A stretch of DNA of 11,384 bases from JAPLDA01 sp043783155 (GTDB lineage Bacteria; Bacteroidota; Bacteroidia; AKYH767-A; 2013-40CM-41-45): the NCBI GenBank assembly GCA_043783155.1, contig JAYVZS010000089.1:1-11384 (forward strand), written 5' to 3'. The position numbers were made by a program, and so were the translations under genes. Of this stretch, positions 1-5,775 are shown piece by piece. Each line of letters starts with the position of its first letter. The stretch's first letter is position 1. The notes below the pieces were generated by a model. That model worked only from the letters and a program-made list of their open reading frames with translations. It ran no database searches and had not been told where the DNA came from.

Positions 1-1
1 T

Positions 2-373
2 ATAAAAAAGTTAAAGTTCATTGACCTGGCTTATCTCACACACCGTACAAAGGCAAAGCCCGACCTGATGATGGAAATGATTTCACTTTATCTTGAGCAA
101 ACTCCACCTTTAATCAGTATAATGAAACAAAGTTTTGAGAATAAAGACTGGAATTCTTTGGAGTCGGCATTGCATAAAATGATTCCATCATTTTCAATCA
201 TGGGCATCAGCACAGATTTTGAAAATATGGCAAAAAAAGTCCATGAATATGCAAGAATGCAGCAACACGCTGATGATATACACGACCTGGTTTTACAACT
301 TGAAAATGTTTGTTCGCAGGCATGCATAGAATTAAAAGCAGAATTTGATATCTTGAAAAATACACGTAAATGA
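2..373 (+). CDS. Hybrid sensor histidine kinase, C-terminal HPt domain (5' partial)
   Basis: The reading frame is open from the left edge of the window to the TGA at 371-373, so the ATG codons at 68 and 71 are internal and the gene begins outside the window. The 123 visible residues form an all-helical histidine phosphotransfer (HPt) domain. The phosphate-accepting His is residue 58 of the fragment (codon 173-175) in the context LHKMIPSFSIMG, matching the family pattern H-K-L-K-[GP]-S with a hydrophobic continuation. In this family the HPt domain passes phosphate between receiver domains, and in Bacteroidota such a domain commonly ends a long hybrid kinase. The upstream kinase and receiver parts are not visible, so the hybrid architecture is inferred. 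The stop codon overlaps the start of the next receiver gene (ATGA, 370-373), which indicates translational coupling and suggests that receiver as its phosphotransfer partner. Confidence 0.85.
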   Translation: MKKLKFIDLAYLTHRTKAKPDLMMEMISLYLEQTPPLISIMKQSFENKDWNSLESALHKMIPSFSIMGISTDFENMAKKVHEYARMQQHADDIHDLVLQLENVCSQACIELKAEFDILKNTRK

Positions 374-804
374 AAATAGAAAATAAAATAAAATTGTTTC
401 TTGTTGATGATGATGCTGTGTTTTTAAAGTCATTGGAAATTGACTTTCTGAACCAGGCTGATTTTGATATTGAAACTTATTCGACAGGCGAATTTTGCAT
501 GGCGAATTTATCGCACAATCCGGATGTAATTATCCTGGATTATCATCTTGACGGCATTGATAAAAACGCGATGAACGGAATGGATACATTGGATAAAATA
601 AAAGCGTTCAACCCTGATATTCCCGTGGTGATGTTATCTTCCCAGGATAAAATAGAAGTTGCGATCAACTGCATGCATCACCGCGCTTTTGATTATGTCG
701 TAAAAAGTGAAACGGCTTTGGTTCGTTTAAAGAAAATCATCACCACTATTTTCCGCTATAAAAAAATGGAAAAAGAATTGAACTGGTACATGGAGCGAAT
801 GTAA
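370..804 (+). CDS. Single-domain response regulator (receiver only)
   Basis: The 144-residue protein is one CheY-like receiver domain. It has the acidic cluster D13-D15 for Mg2+, the phosphoacceptor D57 (IILDYHL), the switch Ser S90 (MLSSQ) and the invariant Lys K112 (VVKS). An insertion of several residues follows D57 (DGIDKNAMNGMD), where most receivers have the short MPxxxG turn. A basic helix (residues about 120-140) closes the protein, with no DNA-binding or catalytic output domain. The start overlaps the stop of the preceding HPt-containing kinase by 4 bp, so the two are probably translationally coupled and work in one phosphorelay. Its sequence is clearly different from the three receivers that follow. 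The receiver assignment is firm; its target is unknown. Confidence 0.93.
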   Translation: MKIENKIKLFLVDDDAVFLKSLEIDFLNQADFDIETYSTGEFCMANLSHNPDVIILDYHLDGIDKNAMNGMDTLDKIKAFNPDIPVVMLSSQDKIEVAINCMHHRAFDYVVKSETALVRLKKIITTIFRYKKMEKELNWYMERM

Positions 805-812
805 AATTATTT

Positions 813-1268
813 ATGAAAGATAAAAGACAGAGTGGCCCCCTTCATATTCTCCTTGCTGATGATGATACCGACGACCGGTTCTTCTTTAAGAAAGCGTTGG
901 AGGAAATATCCATTGTCTTTCGCCTTACAACCGTTAATAACGGAGAGGATCTCATAAATTACCTGACTGAAAATTCAGACCATCTTCCTGATGTTCTTTT
1001 TCTCGATCTCAGTATGCCCCGAAAAACCGGGTTCGAATGTTTAATTGAAATAAAGGAAAATGAAAAACTGAAAGATTTATTTGTGATCATGTTTTCAACT
1101 TCTTTTAGCAAGGACATTTTTTTAGAACAGAATTTAATAAACACGCTCTCGAAGATGGGAGCGCAGGACTATATTCGAAAGCCGGCTGATTTTGTACAAC
1201 TCAAAGAAGTTATTCAAAAGGCACTGATCCGGATGGTTGAAAGAGCGGGAGAGGCCGGTAACGAATAA
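813..1268 (+). CDS. Rcp1-type single-domain response regulator, paralog 1
   Basis: This 151-residue receiver-only protein carries the acidic cluster D16-D18, phosphoacceptor D65 (FLDLSMPRK), switch residues S95/T96 (FSTS) and invariant Lys K123 (RKP). The signature FLDLxMPRKxGFECL is shared with the next two genes, so the three are products of tandem duplication. It resembles the Rcp1 family, whose members accept phosphate from phytochrome-like and other soluble histidine kinases. It differs from its two paralogs by about six extra residues between S95 and K123 (near SKDIFL), in or beside helix alpha4, and has Ser where they have Asn after the phosphoacceptor (DLSM versus DINM/DLNM). It lies 8 bp after the preceding gene and has no evident Shine-Dalgarno site. 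No output domain is present. Confidence 0.93.
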   Translation: MKDKRQSGPLHILLADDDTDDRFFFKKALEEISIVFRLTTVNNGEDLINYLTENSDHLPDVLFLDLSMPRKTGFECLIEIKENEKLKDLFVIMFSTSFSKDIFLEQNLINTLSKMGAQDYIRKPADFVQLKEVIQKALIRMVERAGEAGNE

Positions 1269-1336
1269 TAAAATGATCAATGCACACAGAATAAAATATT
1301 TTTTTCGGGAATTTAATTAAACTAAATTATAAGATT

Positions 1337-1780
1337 ATGTCTTTAAAACCACTTAACATCCTGCTTGCAGATGACGATCTTGACGATACCAATTTTTTTA
1401 AAGAAGCGCTGCAAGCGTTACCTACACCCACGCATCTTACAACCGTAAATAACGGAGAAGAACTGATGAGTTATCTTTCCGAAAATTCAGAACAGCTCCC
1501 TCACATTCTTTTCCTGGATATCAACATGCCCCGTAAAGACGGCTTTGAATGTTTGTCCGAGATAAAAAGAGATGAAAAGCTGAAAGACCTTCCCGTTGTC
1601 ATGTTTTCAACGTCTAACTCGCAAGATAAAATAAGTATACTCTTCAAAACCGGCGCTGATGTGTATGTTCGTAAGCCCGGAAATTTTGCACAGCTGGTAC
1701 AGATTATTCAACATGCGATACCTATTGCGACAGAAAATATATTTTCAAACGGCAAGTTGAAATACATCCTGAACGCATGA
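1337..1780 (+). CDS. Rcp1-type single-domain response regulator, paralog 2
   Basis: A 147-residue CheY-like receiver with D12-D14, phosphoacceptor D61 (FLDINMPRK), switch residues S91/T92 and K113 (RKP). It is closely similar to the flanking receivers (shared TTVNNGE, MPRKxGFECLSEIK and KLKDLPVVMFSTS stretches) and has no output domain. The C-terminal tail after residue about 128 is short and not conserved with the neighbours. A 68-bp A+T-rich gap separates it from the previous gene and could hold a promoter, but I do not see a convincing one. Its stop overlaps the start of the next receiver (ATGA, 1777-1780), so these two are probably translated together. The biochemical role as a phosphoacceptor is well supported; the signal and partner are unknown. 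Confidence 0.93.
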   Translation: MSLKPLNILLADDDLDDTNFFKEALQALPTPTHLTTVNNGEELMSYLSENSEQLPHILFLDINMPRKDGFECLSEIKRDEKLKDLPVVMFSTSNSQDKISILFKTGADVYVRKPGNFAQLVQIIQHAIPIATENIFSNGKLKYILNA

Positions 1781-2262
1781 AGTTAAAGCGGCTGAATGTA
1801 TTGCTTGCAGATGATGATACTGATGATTGCATTTTTTTTAAGCAGGCATTAGCAGAATTGCTGGTATCAACGCACCTTATCGAAGTTCATGACGGGGAAC
1901 AATTGATGCAACTTCTCTCATCAGAAGGAAACGAACTTCCGGATGTCCTTTTTCTTGACCTGAATATGCCCCGGAAAAACGGCTTTGAATGTTTATCTGA
2001 AATAAAACTTAACCCTGTACTGAAGCAACTTCCTGTCATCATTTTCTCCGCCTCATTTGAACAGGATGTTGTGAACCGGTTGCACGAAAATGGGGCGCAA
2101 TATTTTATGCGCAAGCCATCTGAGTTTTCGCAATTCAAAAAGATCATTCAACAAACGATTACCATGGTATCAGAAAATCTGCCTTTCGGGGTGGAAGGAG
2201 ATCTTACACAACCTACGAAAGAAAAATTTGTGATTACAGTTCAAGGCAATTTGATTGGTTAG
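1777..2262 (+). CDS. Rcp1-type single-domain response regulator, paralog 3
   Basis: A 161-residue receiver with D12-D14, phosphoacceptor D61 (FLDLNMPRK), switch Ser S91 (FSAS, followed by Ala where the paralogs have Thr) and K113 (RKP). It begins inside the stop of paralog 2 (4-bp ATGA overlap). It has the longest C-terminal tail of the three, about 30 residues after the last receiver helix, with no recognisable domain. The soluble histidine kinase starts 48 bp downstream, which makes that kinase the most likely phosphodonor for one or more of these receivers. That pairing is inferred from gene order only. Confidence 0.93.
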   Translation: MKLKRLNVLLADDDTDDCIFFKQALAELLVSTHLIEVHDGEQLMQLLSSEGNELPDVLFLDLNMPRKNGFECLSEIKLNPVLKQLPVIIFSASFEQDVVNRLHENGAQYFMRKPSEFSQFKKIIQQTITMVSENLPFGVEGDLTQPTKEKFVITVQGNLIG

Positions 2263-2310
2263 AGAATCAGCAGAGAAAAGCACACGGAGGAAATAGTTGC
2301 AAAGTTTTTA

Positions 2311-3495
2311 ATGTTAGATTTTCCTGAGTTTATTAACAAAGCAATTTTATCGCAACATACTATGGCAAAAGAAAAAAAAACGGATGAGAATGAATTACTC
2401 AATGCGCAAAAAGAGCTTGCCTTTCAGGACGAAGAGAAAGAAAAAAGAGCTGCTGAGTTAATTGTCGCGAACAAAGAACTTGTCTTTCAAAATGAAGAAA
2501 AAGAAAAGCGGGCAGCGGAGTTAATTATTGCCAACAAAGAACTTGTCTTTCAAAATAAAGAAAAGGAAAAGCGGGCAGCGGAGTTAATTATTGCCAACAA
2601 AGAACTTGTCTTTCAAAATGAGGAAAAAGAAAAACGTGCGGCAGAATTAATTATCGCCAACAAAGAACTTGCCTTTCAAAATGAAGAAAAGGAAAAGCGT
2701 GCAGCGGAGTTAATTATTGCCAACAAGGAACTTGCTTTTCAAAATGAAGAAAAAGAAAAACGTGCAGAAGAGTTAAGTATCGCCAACAAGGAGCTTCTGG
2801 CATTCACGTATATTTCAAGTCACGATTTGCAGGAACCTTTGCCCAAAATACAAACCTTTGTTACAATCATACTTGAAAATGAAAATGAAAATCTGTCTGA
2901 AAAGGGTAAATATAATTTTCAGCGAATGCAATTAGCGGCAGGAAGGATGCAGCAACTCATCGACGACTTACTTGCATTTTCCCGCATCGCTACCACAGAA
3001 CTTAAGTTTGAAAAAACGGAACTTGATAAAATTATTGAAGAAGTAAAAAGTGAACTGAAAGATACCATCCTCGAAAAAAATGCTACTGTAGAAAGTAGCG
3101 AACTGGGTTCTGCCAGCATCATCGCTTTTCAATTTCGACAACTCATTTACAACCTTATCAGCAACGCGCTTAAATTTTCTGACCCTGTTATACCCTCACA
3201 CATCCTGATCACCAGTCGGGTTGAAAAGGGAAGCAAATTGAATAATACAAAGCTTTCATCTGGAAAAAATTATTACCATATTTCTGTCAAAGACAACGGT
3301 ATCGGATTTGAGCCGCAGTTCAGCGAACGTATTTTTGGTGTTTTCCAAAAACTTCATGGAAAAGAAGTATATGAAGGAACGGGAATCGGGCTTGCGATTG
3401 TAAAAAAAATAGTGGAGAACCACAACGGAATCATCACGGCGACAAGTGAATTAAACAAAGGTGCGCAGTTTGATATCTATATTCCAGCCGCTTAA
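2311..3495 (+). CDS. Soluble sensor histidine kinase with repetitive coiled-coil N-terminus
   Basis: A 394-residue kinase with no membrane segment and no recognisable sensor domain. Residues 33-158 are six near-identical 21-residue units (core KELxFQNEEKEKRAAEL) forming a predicted coiled coil; a partial seventh (NKEL) runs directly into the dimerisation helix. The HisKA motif is SSHDLQEPL with phosphorylated H171 (codon 2821-2823); Pro178 replaces the Arg usually seen after EPL in this family. The ATP-binding domain has an N box (NLISNALKFS, N285), G1 (DNGIGF, D328), an F box (IFGVFQKLHG) and G2 (GTGIGLAIV, 356-363), so it should be active. The ATG at 2362 (M18) is an equally plausible start: a GGAGG at 2286-2290 sits too far from the ATG at 2311 to decide. 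The gene follows three Rcp1-type receivers, its likely phosphate acceptors. A hairpin without a T-run follows the stop. Confidence 0.92.
   Translation: MLDFPEFINKAILSQHTMAKEKKTDENELLNAQKELAFQDEEKEKRAAELIVANKELVFQNEEKEKRAAELIIANKELVFQNKEKEKRAAELIIANKELVFQNEEKEKRAAELIIANKELAFQNEEKEKRAAELIIANKELAFQNEEKEKRAEELSIANKELLAFTYISSHDLQEPLPKIQTFVTIILENENENLSEKGKYNFQRMQLAAGRMQQLIDDLLAFSRIATTELKFEKTELDKIIEEVKSELKDTILEKNATVESSELGSASIIAFQFRQLIYNLISNALKFSDPVIPSHILITSRVEKGSKLNNTKLSSGKNYYHISVKDNGIGFEPQFSERIFGVFQKLHGKEVYEGTGIGLAIVKKIVENHNGIITATSELNKGAQFDIYIPAA
2407..2784 (+). repeat. Six tandem 63-bp coding repeats (21 residues each)
   Basis: Six in-frame 63-bp units run head to tail, encoding the coiled coil of the histidine kinase. 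The middle units differ by only a few, mostly synonymous, bases (for example units 2 and 3, starting at 2470 and 2533); the first and last are more diverged (QKELAFQDEE at the start, RAEELSIA at the end). Twenty-one residues is exactly three heptads, so gain or loss of a unit would change coil length without shifting the register into the dimerisation helix. The near-identity at DNA level points to recent expansion or homogenisation. Confidence 0.95.
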
Positions 3496-3597
3496 ATAAT
3501 GTTTTGGGTTTTAGCTCTTAGTGAATAGAGCAAGACACCAAAGGAGTAGAGCATTTTTCTTGATTCCCGCCTCTTAATTCTTAAATTTTTTTCCGAA

Positions 3598-3670
3598 TGT
3601 GAGAATTACATAACTCTTTTCTCAACATGTGTAACCCTTACTCCTTAAAAGGTTCTCACCTTTGACGTGT
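3598..3670 (+). promoter_or_regulatory. Shared promoter motif, copy A (DUF3494 lipoprotein gene)
   Basis: The copy holds ATAAC at 3610-3614, GTAAC at 3631-3635 (21 bp later) and CACCTTTG at 3657-3664 (26 bp after the second box). The last box fits the Bacteroidota -7 element TAnnTTTG except for its first base. No good TTTG lies at the -33 position, where the second RTAAC box falls instead, as expected for an activator-dependent promoter. Predicted transcription would begin around 3669-3672, giving a leader of about 30 nt before the ATG at 3703. The same layout occurs at 4653 and 9737. The motif is seen directly; the promoter role is inferred. Confidence 0.7.
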
Positions 3671-3702
3671 GATAATGAAGTCACAATTTAAAATATGAAA
3701 CC

Positions 3703-4485
3703 ATGAAAATTAACAGGGTGCTTCCGATTATAGCAATGTCATTAGTTGTATTAATGGGAAGTTGTCAAAAGGATCAGGATCCCAATTTATCTACGGGAAC
3801 CTCTCAGGATGAAAATGCAGCCCGCAGAGCGCATCGCGCTGTGGTAAACCTCGGTCTATCGGGGGAATTTACGATTCTTTCGAAATCAGGAATTACGAAT
3901 GTTTATCGATCATCTGTTACCGGAGATGTTGGAGCAAGTCCTATCACCGGCGCTGCAATTTTGTTAACATGTACAGAAGTGGCAGGAACAATATATTCTG
4001 TTGATGCTGCGGGACCGCTTCCATGCAGGATCACCAATGCAACCAGGTTGACGACAGCCGTTAGCGATATGCAGACTGCATACACAGACGCAGCCGGACG
4101 TTCTAATCCGAACTATCTGAATTTGGGTGCTGGAAATATCGGTGGCAGAACACTAAATCCTGGTTTGTATAAATGGACGAGTGCTGTTATCATCCCTACA
4201 AATGTTACAATTTCGGGAGGGCCAAGCGATGTCTGGATATTCCAGGTTGCTGGAACGCTTAACATGAGTTCTGCAGTGAAAATTACTTTAACCGGTGGCG
4301 CATTGGCAAAGAATATTTTCTGGCAGGCAACCGGTGCTGTTACTCTGGGAACAACCAGTCATTTTGAGGGAATCATTTTAGGAAAAACCGGAATTAATTT
4401 GCAAACAGGGGCATCCATCAACGGAAGATTGTTAGCACAAACGGCAGTAACACTACAAAAGAATACAGTGAACAGACCTTTTTAA
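3703..4485 (+). CDS. DUF3494 (ice-binding-like) surface lipoprotein
   Basis: A 260-residue protein. Residues 1-20 are a lipoprotein signal peptide ending in a lipobox (LMGSC), with lipidated Cys at position 21. The residues after it are QKDQD, close to the QKDDE-type export signal described for surface lipoproteins in Bacteroidota, so the protein is probably displayed on the outer face of the outer membrane. Residues about 48-258 match the DUF3494 ice-binding-like fold: VNLGLSGEFTILSKSGITN at the start, the VTGDVGASP and ITGAA turns, LNPGLYKW, VWIFQVAGTL, KNIFWQATGAV and the closing FEGIILGKTGINLQTGA then GRLLAQTAVTL. Some family members bind ice, but many are not antifreeze proteins and may act in adhesion. 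The gene stands alone between shared promoter copy A and an intrinsic terminator. Confidence 0.92.
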   Translation: MKINRVLPIIAMSLVVLMGSCQKDQDPNLSTGTSQDENAARRAHRAVVNLGLSGEFTILSKSGITNVYRSSVTGDVGASPITGAAILLTCTEVAGTIYSVDAAGPLPCRITNATRLTTAVSDMQTAYTDAAGRSNPNYLNLGAGNIGGRTLNPGLYKWTSAVIIPTNVTISGGPSDVWIFQVAGTLNMSSAVKITLTGGALAKNIFWQATGAVTLGTTSHFEGIILGKTGINLQTGASINGRLLAQTAVTLQKNTVNRPF

Positions 4486-4505
4486 ATTAAAGGGATATTC
4501 CTTTT

Positions 4506-4542
4506 AAGAGACTGCATCTGTAAAGGAGGCAGTCTCTTTTTT
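4506..4542 (+). terminator. Rho-independent terminator after the DUF3494 gene
   Basis: A perfect 10-bp stem, AAGAGACTGC (4506-4515) with GCAGTCTCTT (4529-4538), encloses a 13-nt loop. The 3' arm continues into a run of six T to 4542. It lies 21 bp after the stop of the DUF3494 gene and isolates that gene from the GH130/GT4 operon. Confidence 0.9.
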
Positions 4543-4652
4543 ATGCTGTTCCGTCGTTATTGAGCAGAGAATAAATAGTTCGATGTTTGGAGTTTCCTTC
4601 TTCTCTTTTTTTTCCGAGCTCGGATCGAAATTACAATTGACTATAAAATATA

Positions 4653-4727
4653 CATGTGAATGATGTAACTCTTTGTTGCAATTGTATAACGTGAACCGGT
4701 ATAAACGTGAGCACCTTTACAGGTAAA
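4653..4727 (+). promoter_or_regulatory. Shared promoter motif, copy B (GH130/GT4 operon)
   Basis: The copy begins with ATGTGAATGATGTAAC. The first box GTAAC is at 4665-4669, the second ATAAC at 4686-4690 (21 bp later), and CACCTTTA at 4712-4719 (26 bp later). It is closely similar to copy C at 9737, including the 5' TGTGAATSAT extension and the GTGAGCACCTTTACA core. If CACCTTT is the -7 element, transcription starts near 4724-4727, leaving about 17-20 nt before the ATG at 4743. It would then exclude the GTG at 4707 as a translation start. Confidence 0.75.
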
Positions 4728-4742
4728 ACGATTCAACATGTT

Positions 4743-5774
4743 ATGATAAAAGTAAAAAAGGAAGGCATCCTGTTAAAGAAAACTGATCTTGAATTTGAAA
4801 ATGATGGTGTCTTAAATCCGGCTGCCATCCGAGAAGGAAATTTTGTTCATCTTTTTTACCGAGCCGTTCGAAAAGGTAATTATTCAACGATTGGTTATTG
4901 CAAATTGGATGGCCCCACAACGATCGTGGAAAGGAATGAAGTGCCGTTGCTAATACCTCAATCTGAAAAGGAATCGCATGGCGTTGAAGATCCGCGGATC
5001 GTAAAAATTGATGATTTGTATTATCTGTCCTTCACTGCCTATGATGGCGTAAATGCCCTGGGTGCTTTGGCAACGTCAGTCGATTTAAAAAAGTTTATTA
5101 AGCAAGGTATTATCGTTCCACAATTTTCTTACGAAGAATTTAAACGCCTTGCGGAATGCAATGCCACTCTGAATGAAAAATACGGCCGCTTTCACATGCA
5201 TAATAATATTCGAAATAATCCCAATCAGAAAATGTTGTTGTGGGATAAGAACGTTATTTTTTTTCCAAGGAGAATAAACGGTAAATTAATTTTTCTGCAT
5301 CGCATAAGACCTGACATCCAGATTGTAGCCGTAAATGATTTGCATGAGCTGACTGAGGAATTTTGGAAAAACTATTTCCTGCACCTGGATGAACACATTG
5401 CACTTGTTCCAAAGTATAAGCATGAGGTAAGTTACATCGGCGGCGGATGTCCGCCGATAGAAACAGAATACGGATGGTTATTGATTTATCATGGAGTACA
5501 CGATACAATAAAAGGATACGTGTACTCTGCCTGTGCTGCATTACTGGATTTGGAAAATCCGCGAAAAGAGATTGCACGCCTGCCTTACGCGTTGTTCAAA
5601 CCCGAACTTGTGTGGGAATTAAAAGGTGAAGTGAATAATGTAGTGTTTCCTACCGGCACGGCTTTGTTTGAAGATACACTATATATTTATTATGGAGCAG
5701 CTGATGAGCAAATCGCATGCGCTTCATTAAGTTTGAAAGAATTGGTAAAGGAATTATTAAGTAACATCAATTAA
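4743..5774 (+). CDS. GH130-type glycosidase / beta-mannoside phosphorylase-like protein
   Basis: From the ATG at 4743 the protein has 343 residues, the usual size for GH130 enzymes (five-bladed beta-propeller; beta-mannosidases and mannosyl-phosphorylases). Family features seen are NDGVLNPAAI near the N-terminus, LFYRAVRKGNYSTIGYC, the GVEDPRIVKIDDLYYL motif (D83, in the region holding the family's catalytic Asp), DKNVIFFPRRINGKLIFLHR, the GGGCPPIETEYGWLLIYHGV blade, and VVFPTGTALFEDTLYIYYGAADEQIACA at the end. The frame extends upstream to a GTG at 4707, but that codon lies inside the conserved promoter box, so I choose the ATG. No signal peptide is seen; it should be cytoplasmic. The next gene starts 1 bp after the stop, implying coupled translation with a glycosyltransferase. 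The exact substrate, and hydrolysis versus phosphorolysis, cannot be told from sequence alone. Confidence 0.9.
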   Translation: MIKVKKEGILLKKTDLEFENDGVLNPAAIREGNFVHLFYRAVRKGNYSTIGYCKLDGPTTIVERNEVPLLIPQSEKESHGVEDPRIVKIDDLYYLSFTAYDGVNALGALATSVDLKKFIKQGIIVPQFSYEEFKRLAECNATLNEKYGRFHMHNNIRNNPNQKMLLWDKNVIFFPRRINGKLIFLHRIRPDIQIVAVNDLHELTEEFWKNYFLHLDEHIALVPKYKHEVSYIGGGCPPIETEYGWLLIYHGVHDTIKGYVYSACAALLDLENPRKEIARLPYALFKPELVWELKGEVNNVVFPTGTALFEDTLYIYYGAADEQIACASLSLKELVKELLSNIN

Positions 5775-5775
5775 C

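Noticed and set aside
1269..1336. Promoter in the A+T-rich gap between receiver paralogs 1 and 2
   Set aside because: No TTTG/TAnnTTTG pair and no copy of the shared motif was found; A+T-richness alone is common in this DNA.
2407..2784. Possible CRISPR array, because of the regular tandem repetition
   Set aside because: The units are contiguous without variable spacers and are an in-frame coding repeat inside the histidine kinase gene.
2311..3495. Kinase inactivated by Pro178 after the HDLQEPL motif
   Set aside because: H171 and the N, G1, F and G2 boxes are all intact, so a single change outside the catalytic residues is not evidence of inactivity.
3514..3531. Hairpin GCTCT/AGAGC after the kinase gene as a terminator
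   Set aside because: The stem is only 5 bp with an 8-nt loop and no T-run follows.
5254..5629. Antisense (5254-5577) and alternative + frame (5447-5629) reading frames inside the GH130 gene
   Set aside because: The GH130 frame has family motifs throughout this region; the others have Cys/Arg-rich translations without domains.
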